Of a stretch of DNA of 64,000 bases, positions 1 to 8,789 are shown piece after piece (position 1 is the first letter of the stretch; each line of letters starts with the position of its first letter). The stretch spans positions 186,001-250,000 of the forward strand of contig CALMYL010000007.1 in NCBI GenBank assembly GCA_937873695.1, written 5' to 3'. Origin of the DNA: an uncultured Ignavibacteria bacterium (GTDB lineage Bacteria > Bacteroidota > Ignavibacteria > Tepidaquicellales > OLB5). The translations under genes were made by a program, and so were the position numbers. The notes below the pieces were generated by a model. The model ran no database searches, was not told the origin of the DNA, and saw only the letters and a list, made by a program, of their open reading frames with translations.

Positions 1-1732
1 GTGAGCGCGATTGTTTGGCTGAATCAAGGTGCGAATCAAGCGTAACAAGCTCAATATTAAAATCACCCAGTATATTAGGCAGTATTGTGGATGTTATACC
101 GTGTGAAAAGTTTATAGCAATGCGGAATTTCCGGCGGTTGATAATTTCTTTATCAAGCAGCGAAATGAAGCGCTCGCTGTAGCTTTCATAGGTTCTTTCG
201 GCGTAATTAATGGAGCCGATCTTATCAAACGGAATAGGGCGCGCATCGTTTGAAATACAAAGCCGCTCAATTGATTTTATCTTTGCCGAAGAAAGATCTT
301 TTCCGTTTGAATCAAAAAATATTATGTCACACCTTGATGAATCAAAAGGAGATTTCCTTACAAAGATCCCGCCGGAAGCTTTGCCTTTGCTAAGCTCCTG
401 TCTGAGGATCGGGATAGGGGTTGTTTGGTAATCAAGCACGGTTACACCGCTTGAAAGCAGCCCGGATGTAATTGAACCTTTAATCATAAGCGATACATTA
501 TCAATATCGCGGGATATAAGTATTTTTGACTCAAGCCCCGCGAATACCCCGTATGCCATGCCCAGTTTTGCGCTGAAATCGGGGGTAATCTCTATGTTGC
601 TTAAACCTGTTATGCGTGAATCCGTAAAGAGGGTATCTTTCCATCTTTCTTCCCAAATAAGATTTTTGGTTACAATGGAATTGCTGTCAACAGTTTTTTG
701 CGGCCATATTTTTACATCGCTGCGTATGGTAACATTATTGCCAACTGCAACATTGCTGCCAAGGAATACATTCTCATTTATCCTGCAGTTAGTCTTTATC
801 TTCACGCCGTCGCAGATAACATCGTGGGTAATTTTTGAGTTCTCTTCTATGGAAACATTATTCCACAAAATAGAATCCTTCACCACTGCGCCGGGCGCAA
901 TGTAACACCGTGACCCGATAACCGAGTTGATAACTTTTGCGTTTCTTGATATTTTTGTTCCGCCGGAAATAATGCAACCGTTCTTCAGCAATCCTTTTGC
1001 CAGCGGAAGATTAATTTTGCCTTTCAGCGCTTCAAGGTTTGTTTTGATATAATCATCCAAAGAGCCGATATCGCGCCAGTAACCGCCCAGCGTGGCGCCG
1101 TACAACGGCATTTTGTTCTTAAGCAGGTAGGGGAAAAGATCCTTAGAAAAGTCACAATCAGCTTTGCTGCCCCGGGCTTTGGGTACAAGCCCAAGGGTAT
1201 CTTTTTCAAGTACATAAATGCCGGTATTAATGGTGTCGCTAAAGACCTCGCTCCATGAGGGTTTTTCGAAAAATTTTGTGATCTTTCCGTCTTTATCGGT
1301 GAGTACAATTCCAAACTGCAAAGGATTCTTTGCGCGGGTAAGCACAAGTGTAGAAACAGAATTTCTTTTTTCGTGAAACTTAATTGCCTGAGAGAGATCA
1401 AAATCGGTAACCACATCACCGCTGATTATAATGAACCGGTCATTGATAAGTTCATAACCGCAGTAAACTGCTCCGGCTGTGCCGTAATCAGCATCGGGTT
1501 TAACATACTGTATCTTTACGCCGAATTTTTTACCGTCTTTAAAATAATCCCGGATTATTTCAGCCTGGTGATACAGAATCATTATTATATCGGTTATCTC
1601 ATGTTTTTTGAGAAGCTCAATAATGTGCTCAATGATAGGTTTATTCAAAAGCGGTGTCATTGGTTTAGGAATATTCGCCGTAAGCGGTCTTAGCCTTGTG
1701 CCGAACCCGCCTGCCATCACAACTGCCTGCAT
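1..1732 (-). CDS. Mannose-1-phosphate guanylyltransferase / phosphomannomutase fusion (partial, runs off left edge)
   Basis: Sugar-nucleotide enzyme expected to make GDP-mannose or a related NDP-sugar for surface glycans. Reading from the ATG at 1732, the first ~235 residues are a nucleotidyltransferase domain with MAGGFGTRLRPL (residues 6-17), then KPMTPLLNKP and an ISGDVVTDFD metal-binding segment. Residues ~245-360 are a hexapeptide left-handed beta-helix (repeats such as GSRCYIAP, SNVAVGNN). From ~375 a phosphohexomutase domain begins. Its phosphoserine loop reads VRKSPFD instead of the usual TxSHNP, as I recall for this fused subfamily. The frame is open to base 1, so the C-terminus is missing. 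The gene is open through 577 codons. Substrate (mannose or glucose) cannot be decided here. Confidence 0.88.
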   Translation of the reverse strand, partial: MQAVVMAGGFGTRLRPLTANIPKPMTPLLNKPIIEHIIELLKKHEITDIIMILYHQAEIIRDYFKDGKKFGVKIQYVKPDADYGTAGAVYCGYELINDRFIIISGDVVTDFDLSQAIKFHEKRNSVSTLVLTRAKNPLQFGIVLTDKDGKITKFFEKPSWSEVFSDTINTGIYVLEKDTLGLVPKARGSKADCDFSKDLFPYLLKNKMPLYGATLGGYWRDIGSLDDYIKTNLEALKGKINLPLAKGLLKNGCIISGGTKISRNAKVINSVIGSRCYIAPGAVVKDSILWNNVSIEENSKITHDVICDGVKIKTNCRINENVFLGSNVAVGNNVTIRSDVKIWPQKTVDSNSIVTKNLIWEERWKDTLFTDSRITGLSNIEITPDFSAKLGMAYGVFAGLESKILISRDIDNVSLMIKGSITSGLLSSGVTVLDYQTTPIPILRQELSKGKASGGIFVRKSPFDSSRCDIIFFDSNGKDLSSAKIKSIERLCISNDARPIPFDKIGSINYAERTYESYSERFISLLDKEIINRRKFRIAINFSHGITSTILPNILGDFNIELVTLDSHLDSAKQSRS

Positions 1733-1928
1733 AGTATTTTTCCTTTAAGTGACCTCACCCCCGGCCCCTCTCCGAAGGAGAGGGGAGAAGATGTAAAAAT
1801 TATTATTCTTCAATAAACGATATGTTTCACATTCTGGTGTTTTTTGTTCCAAAGGGGCTCTATCGGAGCCGGTCCTGCAATTCTGCGTAACGGGATAACG
1901 TTTCACCTTTGACGTTTCACGTTTGACG
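1733..1928. repeat. Intergenic hairpin and short direct repeats
   Basis: The gap between lemA and the guanylyltransferase holds a perfect 9-base-arm hairpin at 1765-1785 (CCCCTCTCC / GGAGAGGGG around GAA), preceded by a CCTCACCCCCGG tract. A second hairpin GGCTC/GAGCC lies near 1857-1871. At ~1904-1930 the word TTTGACGTT occurs twice with TTTCAC between. No ORF is supported. It looks like dispersed intergenic repeat material; the first hairpin could also act as a terminator for lemA-distal transcripts. Confidence 0.5.
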
Positions 1929-2546
1929 TTATTTATTTTCTTTCTTCTTATCGAAATCAAAATTCACATCAGGGGCTTTATCTGTTCCCGGGGCTGATTT
2001 GAAATACTGCTTTTCTTTAAAGCCCATTATCTTCGCTGTAATAAGCGTAGGAAATCTGCGAACAGATGTATTGTATTCCTGTACGGCTTCATTGAATTTT
2101 TTTCTTTCAACCGAGATCCTGTTTTCGGTGCCTTCAAGCTGTGACTGAAGCTGGAGGAAATTTTCGTTGGCTTTAAGCTGCGGATAATTTTCAGCTACAA
2201 CAAGCAAACGGGAAAGAGCGCCGGAAAGTTTATCCTGGGCATCCGAGAATTGTTTGAATTTTTCTTCATCACTCAGGTCATCTGTGGAAAGCTTGATCTG
2301 TCCTACCCTTGAACGGAGTTCTGTTACTTCGGTTAAAACGCCTTTTTCAAAATCAGCGTAACCCTGCACGGTTTTTACAAGATTAGGAATAAGATCAGCC
2401 CTGCGCTGGTATTGGTTTTCTACCTGTGCCCAGGCCTGGTTAACTTTTTCATCCTGCTCTACAAGAGAGTTATACCCGCAGCCCGAAAGGGATGCGATGA
2501 CTATCAGAAGTAATGTAAAATTGAAAATATTTTTAATTTTGGGCAT
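1929..2546 (-). CDS. lemA: LemA family lipoprotein
   Basis: A 205-residue LemA protein. The N-terminus is a lipoprotein signal with lipobox LSGC (residues 20-23), so the mature protein is probably attached to a membrane by Cys23. It continues with the family signature EQDEKVNQAWAQVENQYQRR and DLIPNLVKTVQGYA, then long amphipathic helices, and ends in a charged tail. LemA proteins form an antiparallel helical bundle; their biochemical role is not settled. LemA is often followed by TPM-domain genes, but none is next to it here. Start is ATG; length is typical. Confidence 0.9.
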   Translation of the reverse strand: MPKIKNIFNFTLLLIVIASLSGCGYNSLVEQDEKVNQAWAQVENQYQRRADLIPNLVKTVQGYADFEKGVLTEVTELRSRVGQIKLSTDDLSDEEKFKQFSDAQDKLSGALSRLLVVAENYPQLKANENFLQLQSQLEGTENRISVERKKFNEAVQEYNTSVRRFPTLITAKIMGFKEKQYFKSAPGTDKAPDVNFDFDKKKENK

Positions 2547-2682
2547 AATTTTAGTATAATTTTAGGGAAAATTACGAAAGATAGTAATTAAATACAATTT
2601 GAAAAGAATTGCGGAAAATCAGGGGAATTTATCAAATTGGCGGATGAAAATTACCGGAGGACAGGTTGAATTACAGCGGCTC

Positions 2683-2913
2683 TTAAAGAATCTTATTTTT
2701 TACAGTGATATCTGTGCGGTAATACTCATTACTCTGCTCATTTACGTAGAATAGTGAAGCAAAAAACAAAAGCAGAAAAACCAGTACTTTAATCAATTCA
2801 TACTTAAACAACTTAATGAATTTATAAGCTGATGATCTTGATATTAATGTTTGAGGGGCATCAAAAAAAAATGTTGTGTTTTGCATTGATATAAAATATA
2901 AAATATTTTTCAC
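2683..2913 (-). CDS. Possible small single-pass membrane protein
   Basis: A 76-codon frame, starting GTG (or ATG at the tenth codon, 2886). It has one clear hydrophobic stretch (LIKVLVFLLLFFASLFYV, about residues 41-58) followed by a polar tail. I recognise no family. It lies alone in the gap between lemA and the PhoX-like gene, and its composition is AT-rich like intergenic DNA, so it may be fortuitous. Reported because a membrane segment followed by a short charged end is a common small-protein layout. Confidence 0.25.
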   Translation of the reverse strand: MKNILYFISMQNTTFFFDAPQTLISRSSAYKFIKLFKYELIKVLVFLLLFFASLFYVNEQSNEYYRTDITVKNKIL

Positions 2914-3029
2914 ACTTTCAAATACAAATTTTGTTAAAATTAATAAACTTAGTATTATGATTATGTTAAGAAGCGGTTATTAAACCGGCCATATTGTTAG
3001 AACAATAAAAAATATGCTTGTGACATAAC

Positions 3030-3061
3030 AAAAGTCCCGCATTTACCGTGCGGGACTTTTT
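3030..3061. terminator. Bidirectional intrinsic terminator
   Basis: Ten-base arms AAAGTCCCGC and GCGGGACTTT enclose a nine-base loop, with T-runs on both strands. It sits 33 bases beyond the stop codon of the minus-strand PhoX-like gene and can end its transcript. Confidence 0.85.
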
Positions 3062-3093
3062 CATTCAATTAACAGCTAATAACAAACTGTATT

Positions 3094-4836
3094 TTATTTT
3101 ACAAGGACCATTTTTTTTGTCTCTTTATAATCAGGTGCTTCGAGTGTGTACAAATATACTCCGCTTGAAAGCTGAGATGCATCAAAATCAACCGAATAAT
3201 TGCCAACAATTATTCTCTGGTTCACAAGTGTTTTAACAAGCTGACCTTTGACGTCATAAACCCTGATCGCTGTATTGCCATCTTTGGGAACCGAGAATTT
3301 AATAGTTGTAGAAGGATTAAACGGGTTTGGAAAGTTTTGATTCAGTTCATATCTTTTAGGAACTGAACCGCCTTCACCTTCTATGCCTACAAGCGGAGAG
3401 AAACCTGTAATACATACAGTTGTAGAAACATTGAAAGGCGCACCGTTACTGCCTGAAGGATGCTGTACGTTTATGAAGAAATTATTGTAATCCGGTGTGA
3501 AGTATCCGCCGGTTGCTTCTGCACCCTTTGGAAAGTTAGCGAATCTTTTTAAATCGTTTACGGTAGCGTTTGGTGTGCTGAGGCTTAAAGCATATACTTC
3601 GCATACCCAGTTTGATGATGATGTTATGTATGAGGGCTGTCTTCCGCGTGTGCCGCTGATGAGATCTTCCTGCAAATAGATGATATTTCTTGCACGGTCT
3701 ATCTGGATATTATCAACAGATGCGAAATTTGTTTTTCCGTCTGATGCCGTGCCGCCTTCAACCAGAACGCTTAATCCAAGTGTAACGGGATCGAGTTTTA
3801 ATACTCTGCCGTACGGATCATCGTACCTGTTGGAACCAACATGTTTCGGAACCAGATGATTTGCAACAACTCCGCCATTTGTTATGAATGATGAAAGATC
3901 AACTGAATCAGCACCGGTTTCGGCAATATAAATATTCCCCGCAGCATCCATATCGATATCTTCAAGCCTGATAAACAAGGTAGCGCCTAACCTTTGTGCA
4001 ACAGTGCGCGCATTGTTTAAAGAATCCCTGTTCATAGGCAGGGGCAGCCATGTACCCGAATTACCGACCTGTTTATAAGCATATAACTGACCCGCGGTGT
4101 AGTCACCAAAAGTATTGGCAACAAATTTAAAGAAACATCCGCCTGAAAAATCATCTGTAAGGTATACTGTTCTGCCGTCAGGCATTACCTGTGCCGCTTC
4201 ATGTGAGAATCTTCCCATCTGGAACATCTTTCTTAAAGCGGTATCACCCTGCACATTGCACTCAACCATCCACCCGAAATTCAGGTACTTTTTATAGCCG
4301 CCAAAATCTGTTGTATCACGGATACCTGCGCCATTATTATATAATTCCAGGTTGCTGTTTGGCGGAAATTCTTCCGTTGTCAGGATATTTCCGTTTGCAA
4401 GTATGCCGTTACCGCCTGCGCAGTTGGTTCTGGTTAATCCAATGTGCGCGAAATTCATATGCTTGAACGGTCCGGTAGGATACCACGAATTTCCGACTTT
4501 TGAAACAGTCATTGTGGTTGCGCCGCCGCCATCACCTAAAAAGGTATTTGTATCAGCGGTTTCATGGTTAATAAATAACCATCCGTTAGTGCTGGAGCCA
4601 TTGTTGGGAACATACATAATAAAATCATTTACACCCCTGGAAGGTTTGGTAGTGCCGTTACTTAGTACAACAGGCTGACCCTGCTGAAACACTATAGAAA
4701 ACTGGAAACCGGGGGGAAGAAGCAGATAATTTGTGGATGCAAAAGCAGTATCAATTGGCGTAAACGGGTAACCCTGGGCCAAAGAAGAACCCGCAGCCAT
4801 AAAAACCAATAACAAAGAAAGAATGAATTTTTTCAT
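3094..4836 (-). CDS. PhoX-like (DUF839) secreted protein with T9SS sorting domain
   Basis: About 580 residues. An in-frame GTG lies four codons upstream, but ATG at 4836 gives a clean signal peptide (MKKFILSLLLVFMAAGSSLAQ region) and is preferred. The body carries PhoX/DUF839 hallmarks in order: FINHETAD, TTEEFPP, GRFSHEAAQVMPDG, YLTDDFSGGCFFKF, FASVDNIQIDRARNIIYLQED and GAEATGGYFTPDYNNFFINVQHP. These acidic segments match the calcium/iron-binding propeller face of PhoX-type phosphatases. The last ~85 residues are a T9SS type A domain (NQNFPNPFNPSTTIKF ... YDVKGQLV ... SSGVYLYTLE ... KKMVLVK), so export through the outer membrane is expected. Phosphatase activity is inferred only; DUF839 members are not all enzymes. 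Confidence 0.85.
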   Translation of the reverse strand: MKKFILSLLLVFMAAGSSLAQGYPFTPIDTAFASTNYLLLPPGFQFSIVFQQGQPVVLSNGTTKPSRGVNDFIMYVPNNGSSTNGWLFINHETADTNTFLGDGGGATTMTVSKVGNSWYPTGPFKHMNFAHIGLTRTNCAGGNGILANGNILTTEEFPPNSNLELYNNGAGIRDTTDFGGYKKYLNFGWMVECNVQGDTALRKMFQMGRFSHEAAQVMPDGRTVYLTDDFSGGCFFKFVANTFGDYTAGQLYAYKQVGNSGTWLPLPMNRDSLNNARTVAQRLGATLFIRLEDIDMDAAGNIYIAETGADSVDLSSFITNGGVVANHLVPKHVGSNRYDDPYGRVLKLDPVTLGLSVLVEGGTASDGKTNFASVDNIQIDRARNIIYLQEDLISGTRGRQPSYITSSSNWVCEVYALSLSTPNATVNDLKRFANFPKGAEATGGYFTPDYNNFFINVQHPSGSNGAPFNVSTTVCITGFSPLVGIEGEGGSVPKRYELNQNFPNPFNPSTTIKFSVPKDGNTAIRVYDVKGQLVKTLVNQRIIVGNYSVDFDASQLSSGVYLYTLEAPDYKETKKMVLVK

Positions 4837-5016
4837 AAAATTATTCACGGTTTAGTTTATATATATTTTTGTTTAACAAATTCTATTGTGGAGTAACAAA
4901 AATAACCGTGAACAGTTAGGGTTTGATTAGAGGAGATTTAACAGATTGTTTTCTTAAAGTTAAATTATTGCGCAGGGTTTAATATGGCATAAACAATTGT
5001 ACATCAGCATGACTTT

Positions 5017-5916
5017 TTACCCTAAGATTACTGCATAAATTATTGCAGCAGCGCCCGAGAGCATCATTAAACCATCCAGGACAAAGTAGAACCAAAGTTC
5101 TGAGCGGGTTCGGGAACTGAACTTGTAGATTGCGGCAGCTATCAAAACAGGAAAATTAAGGATCGTGATTTCCTGCGCCGGAAAGCTGAAAAAGATCAGT
5201 GATATCCCGGCAAGCAGTGAGAGCAGCAAACTGAAAAAGAAAAGATTTTTTATACGACCATGAGAGAGTATGGTGATCAGACTCTTAATCCCCTGTTGAG
5301 TATCAAGCTCTTTATCCCGCAGGTCAAACAGAATACAGATGGCAAAAAGAAAAAAGAACCGGTTAACCAGGAAGATTGTATGTGATCCATTCCAGCCGGA
5401 ATTACTTATTACAACAGGCAGATATACTGTAACCATGCTCCACATCAAAGCCAGGTATATCGTTTTTCCGATGAAATACTTTCTGAATAATACAAACGGC
5501 CCGCGGGGCAGCTTTCCGGAGGAATAAAGGAATGTAAGAATTATCAGCGGCAGCAATTCCCATATATGACCTGTTAGCAGAGTTACCGAATAAACCGATA
5601 CTGCCGCACCGGCAAGGAACAGTACTGTTAGAAAAAGTCTGTGAGAAGCGCTCCATTTTTCCCTGGGTGAAAGCTGCGTGTGGGTTGAAGGTAAAAGCCA
5701 GTGAAGCGAATAACTGCAAAGCGTGCCCGCAGCCGTAAAAAGGATCAATTTGCTGCTTATTGCGGCTGAAAAGAAAACAGAAGTATACAAGCTCATAATA
5801 AGGGCACAAATGGTTATGAAGATATTAGAAAAAACAAAAAATCTCAGAGCCTTAAGCGGCAAAGGATATTTGCTGAGCTGGTTAAACACTCCGGCTTTGA
5901 TGAAGTGATGTAACAT
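5017..5916 (-). CDS. UbiA-superfamily-like membrane protein, first Asp motif missing
   Basis: A 299-residue protein with about eight hydrophobic segments. The second aspartate motif of UbiA prenyltransferases appears as FDLRDKELDTQQGIKSL (about residues 197-213). The place of the first motif (NDxxDxxxD in UbiA) has CSYSLHWLLPST instead, followed by REKWSASHR. UbiA enzymes attach prenyl chains to aromatic or other acceptors using both motifs to bind Mg-diphosphate, so this member either uses another chemistry or is not catalytic. It stands alone, 44 bases upstream of DUF190 in the transcription direction. Fold assignment is fairly firm, substrate unknown. Confidence 0.7.
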   Translation of the reverse strand: MLHHFIKAGVFNQLSKYPLPLKALRFFVFSNIFITICALIMSLYTSVFFSAAISSKLILFTAAGTLCSYSLHWLLPSTHTQLSPREKWSASHRLFLTVLFLAGAAVSVYSVTLLTGHIWELLPLIILTFLYSSGKLPRGPFVLFRKYFIGKTIYLALMWSMVTVYLPVVISNSGWNGSHTIFLVNRFFFLFAICILFDLRDKELDTQQGIKSLITILSHGRIKNLFFFSLLLSLLAGISLIFFSFPAQEITILNFPVLIAAAIYKFSSRTRSELWFYFVLDGLMMLSGAAAIIYAVILG

Positions 5917-5960
5917 TGGATGGATGCTGGATCTTGGGCTATGTTTTTAGTTATTCAAAT

Positions 5961-6299
5961 CTAATTTGAACCGTACTTAATGATCTTTACTTTTTCCTCG
6001 GTTATAAGTGAGCTGCCTATCATGCCGGTTTCTTCAAACACACCCTTAAGACGGTTTATGTTCTCTTCGGTATCGGCAATTTCTATGACAATAGGCAGAT
6101 CGCTTGAGAGCTCAAGCAGGTCGCTGGTATGGATCAGACTGGCTTTGCCAAAGCCCGTGATGCCGCGCAGTACGGTAATACCCGCGTATTGGTGCTCTCT
6201 GAGGTAGTTAGTTAAATATTTGTAAAGATTTTTTCCTTCATATTTATCGCTTTCACCGATAAATATTCTTAGCAGTGTTCCGGTGGATTCATTTTGCAT
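5961..6299 (-). CDS. DUF190 protein, partner of the fluoride channel
   Basis: A 112-residue cytoplasmic protein with the DUF190 pattern: LLRIFIGESDKYEGKNLYK, then AGITVLRGITGFG and a C-terminal LPIVIEIADTEENI segment. The fold is a ferredoxin-like, PII-related domain. DUF190 genes are frequently found next to crcB/fluC, and here the gene follows crcB by 142 bases on the same strand. A role in fluoride tolerance is inferred from that neighbourhood; no biochemical role can be read from the sequence. Confidence 0.85.
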   Translation of the reverse strand: MQNESTGTLLRIFIGESDKYEGKNLYKYLTNYLREHQYAGITVLRGITGFGKASLIHTSDLLELSSDLPIVIEIADTEENINRLKGVFEETGMIGSSLITEEKVKIIKYGSN

Positions 6300-6441
6300 G
6301 ATCTTTATTCCCGCTTGTGCAGGAACCCATTAAGTTAGGCGTTTAAGTAATTTTTTTGCGCCAGGAATTAAAAATCATTTTGTTATTACAATACCACTAT
6401 AAATAATAACAGATATTCGTTTTAATTTGTTGCCGCAGCGC

Positions 6442-6819
6442 TCATTTAGCAAGTATTACGGCAAGCTCTTTGCCGGCATAAACGGCGGCAACGCACAGAA
6501 TAACATTCAGCGCAAGGTTAAGGGCAAACAGCATCATCTGGTTAAGCTCCATCAGCCTGAAAGACTCGTATGCGAAAGCTGACATTGTTGTGAATCCGCC
6601 AAGCATCCCGATAGTTATAAAATCGCGCATTTCAGGAGAAATATTCCTGCCAAGCGAAACGGAATAGATAATGAATCCTAAAACAAAGCTGCCTATTATG
6701 TTAACGGTAAGTGTTCCGAAAGGGAATGAAGGCAGCAGGTTATTGATATAGCGCGATACAAGATATCTGGATACCGCACCTATGAAACCGCCGACACCTA
6801 TGTATAGTATATTCAGCAT
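6442..6819 (-). CDS. crcB: Fluoride channel CrcB/FluC
   Basis: A 125-residue, four-helix inner-membrane protein that lets fluoride out of the cell as a dual-topology dimer. Family signatures are present in order: GVGGFIGAVSRY (residues ~8-19), FGTLTVNIIGSFVLG (~39-53, with the conserved Asn of the pore) and GMLGGFTTMSAFAYE (~72-86, the Phe-box and sodium-site region). Length matches the family. I looked for a fluoride riboswitch in the 196 bases upstream and found no GGNGATGG...CTGATG pattern; instead there is a repeat-like hairpin (6943-6996). Confidence 0.92.
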   Translation of the reverse strand: MLNILYIGVGGFIGAVSRYLVSRYINNLLPSFPFGTLTVNIIGSFVLGFIIYSVSLGRNISPEMRDFITIGMLGGFTTMSAFAYESFRLMELNQMMLFALNLALNVILCVAAVYAGKELAVILAK

Positions 6820-6874
6820 TGTTCAAAAATATGAATATATGTGAGAATATTAAAGGGTTTTAATTGATTACACT

Positions 6875-6996
6875 ATGCAGCAGCCGGGTGCAGGCTGAAC
6901 GCGCAGTGACTTTCTTTTTGCAAGCCCTGCCAAAACTCCCCCGTTGTTGGTCTTGTATGACTTAAACTGCTTCAGCAGGAGAAGTTGACCAACAAC
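6875..6996 (-). repeat. Structured intergenic element sharing sequence with the neighbouring gene's 3' end
   Basis: A hairpin with 10-base arms GTTGTTGGTC (6943-6952) and GACCAACAAC (6987-6996) encloses a smaller CTGC...GCAG stem. Beside it, 6917-6937 is identical at 20 of 21 bases to 7065-7085, which lies inside the last codons of the NnrS-like gene. On the minus strand it can be read as VLAGLAK, against VLARLAK in the protein. It is either a dispersed repeat or a duplicated gene end. Confidence 0.5.
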
Positions 6997-7015
6997 AAAT
7001 AACTGCCCAATTCTT

Positions 7016-8110
7016 TTAACCCGTGCTGCACGCCGGCACAACGGGATGATTTAATGAACCGTGCTTTGCAAGCCTTGCCAAAACTACCATATTCACAAAA
7101 AACCCTATGATGGCAATACCGTTAAACATACCAGCCCACATTTTATAACGGGCAACTTCAGGAAATACTGCGACCACGCGGAAAAGCAGCGTAACATTAA
7201 GGAGTATATACCATATATAAAGCGATTTTCCGAAGGGGCTGATCTTAAGATTCAGTACGGCGGGCAGAATTACGGGAGCATGCGCAAAGATCATCATGAA
7301 TACAAATCCCAGAAAAAAAGCATGAAGTGAAGCATCATAAAATGAACCAAAGTACGCACCGAAAGCGAAGAACAGACCTGTAAGCACAAGCCATACATAT
7401 CCGGTTATAAGCAGCAGCCCGGAATAGAAGCTCTGCCCCGGTTTTTTAAGTGAATGTATTGCCATATCATATTTAAACAGCCACAGGGCGGAGCCTATCA
7501 TTGAAACAGCAGAAAGTATACTGCCAACTGCCGAATGAAACGGGAGAAAGATGCCTGCAAAAAATAATGATATTAAAATTATCAGTGCAGACTGCTTAAT
7601 AACTGTTTTCCTCAGCAGAATAAAACGGGAAAGTTCAAGACGCTCCCCCGTTATGGTCAAAAACAAAAAAGCTATCCACCACATTACAACCGAAGGATAA
7701 AAAGATGTTTTAAACAGAACAGCATTGCCGACAAGGTAACACAATGCGCCTGCCATCATGATCAATATATGTATTCCTTTGTGCTTAACGTAAACCATAT
7801 AATAGATACCTGTTAATCCTGCGGCTCCGAGTACCAGGAAAACATAAGCAGTTTTTGGCATAGCCAGCAGAAAGAAAATAATACTTGCTGCATTCAAAGC
7901 CGGAACCAATAATGCAATTCTGTTCGGGTAACTTACGCTGCGCTCTATGCAAATGAGTGTTCCTAAAAACGAGCCAACCATCAACGCACCATGCTCGCCT
8001 GATGGCAGAGTTACAGGCAGGTTCCACCCTATGCGGAACCATCCGGAAAATATTCCGGTAAGTAAACTTATCAAAACCAGCGGAAGTATGAGTATGTGTT
8101 TGTTCTTCAT
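7016..8110 (-). CDS. NnrS-like polytopic membrane protein
   Basis: About 364 residues from the ATG at 8110. A longer frame from a TTG at 8164 exists but would begin inside an FNR-like site, so the shorter form is preferred. It has roughly ten to twelve hydrophobic segments and a late HAFFLGFVFMMIFAHAPVILPAV stretch (two sub-segments with His) that resembles NnrS, a haem/copper membrane protein tied to nitric oxide stress and denitrification. An early GEHGALMVGSFLGTLICIERSV segment also resembles NnrS-type repeats. The last ~25 residues may derive from a repeat (see 6875-6996). It is transcribed divergently from doxX. NnrS relatedness is likely, exact function not. Confidence 0.6.
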   Translation of the reverse strand: MKNKHILILPLVLISLLTGIFSGWFRIGWNLPVTLPSGEHGALMVGSFLGTLICIERSVSYPNRIALLVPALNAASIIFFLLAMPKTAYVFLVLGAAGLTGIYYMVYVKHKGIHILIMMAGALCYLVGNAVLFKTSFYPSVVMWWIAFLFLTITGERLELSRFILLRKTVIKQSALIILISLFFAGIFLPFHSAVGSILSAVSMIGSALWLFKYDMAIHSLKKPGQSFYSGLLLITGYVWLVLTGLFFAFGAYFGSFYDASLHAFFLGFVFMMIFAHAPVILPAVLNLKISPFGKSLYIWYILLNVTLLFRVVAVFPEVARYKMWAGMFNGIAIIGFFVNMVVLARLAKHGSLNHPVVPACSTG

Positions 8111-8164
8111 GTTTATTTTTGTTTTACATCTGAACAAAAATAAAAACTTTCCCGGCCAGTTCAA

Positions 8165-8178
8165 TTGACTTATATCAA
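8165..8178. promoter_or_regulatory. Putative FNR/CRP-type binding site
   Basis: TTGACTTATATCAA matches the FNR consensus TTGAT-N4-ATCAA with one mismatch. It lies between the divergent NnrS-like gene (centre about 61 bases upstream of its ATG) and doxX (about 124 bases upstream). Position and the NnrS link make oxygen or NO control plausible. Confidence 0.5.
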
Positions 8179-8295
8179 GTGAAAATCAGCTTAAAAAGGG
8201 CAATTAAGGGATATAAATCATAAACTTTCCGGGCATTTGTCATTTTTCCGCGGGAAATACAACGTTATTTTTGAACTGAAAGGGGGGCTTAAACC

Positions 8296-8730
8296 ATGTA
8301 CCTTCTTCATAAAATAGATGTATGGTCAGAAAAACATCACCCGCTCTGGCTGGATTTCTTCCGCGTACTGCTTGGAACAGTCCTTGTTTGGCAGGCATTA
8401 TATTTTATAGCAAACAGAAGCGCAATTGTGCAGATAGTTGACCAGTATGGCTTTGGATTTTATACCATGACTGCGGCGCACGCAGTAATTGGTATTCACC
8501 TGGTTGGCGGCGTGCTGATATTTTTCGGACTTCTCACAAGATTCGCTGCCGCTATTCAGCTGCCGGTTTTGCTGTGCAACATTATTTTTATCGTGATCCC
8601 GAACGGGTTCATGTCGCTAAGATCGGAAACTGAACTAACGGTCATAATTTCAGCGCTTGTTATGCTTTTCCTTTTCGAAGGCTCCGGGCATTACTCGCTG
8701 GATAGTTACTTAAAAAGTCAAGAAAAGTAA
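8296..8730 (+). CDS. DoxX family membrane protein
   Basis: A 144-residue protein with four hydrophobic helices and the DoxX layout: FFRVLLGTVLVWQALYF near the N-terminus, then IGIHLVGGVLIFFGLLTRFAA and PNGFMSLRSETELTVIISALVMLFLFEGSGHYSLDSYL at the end. A strong ribosome-binding site (AGGGGGG) lies 8 bases before the ATG. DoxX proteins sit in the inner membrane and have been linked to quinone or redox functions; the substrate here is unknown. The divergent FNR-like site suggests redox-responsive control. Confidence 0.82.
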   Translation: MYLLHKIDVWSEKHHPLWLDFFRVLLGTVLVWQALYFIANRSAIVQIVDQYGFGFYTMTAAHAVIGIHLVGGVLIFFGLLTRFAAAIQLPVLLCNIIFIVIPNGFMSLRSETELTVIISALVMLFLFEGSGHYSLDSYLKSQEK

Positions 8731-8789
8731 CTTATTGAGATTTCTTTATTTGTAATATTTCGTAAAGTGACTGCGAAATTGCTGATTTT

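Noticed and set aside
210-1693. Several 70-130 codon open frames on both strands within the guanylyltransferase region
   Set aside because: They lie in other frames of the long minus-strand gene, whose translation shows clear family motifs from 1732 to the window edge; none has a recognisable domain.
6820-7015. Fluoride riboswitch upstream of crcB
   Set aside because: The crcB-motif elements (GGNGATGG and CTGATG) were not found; the sequence is a repeat-like hairpin instead.
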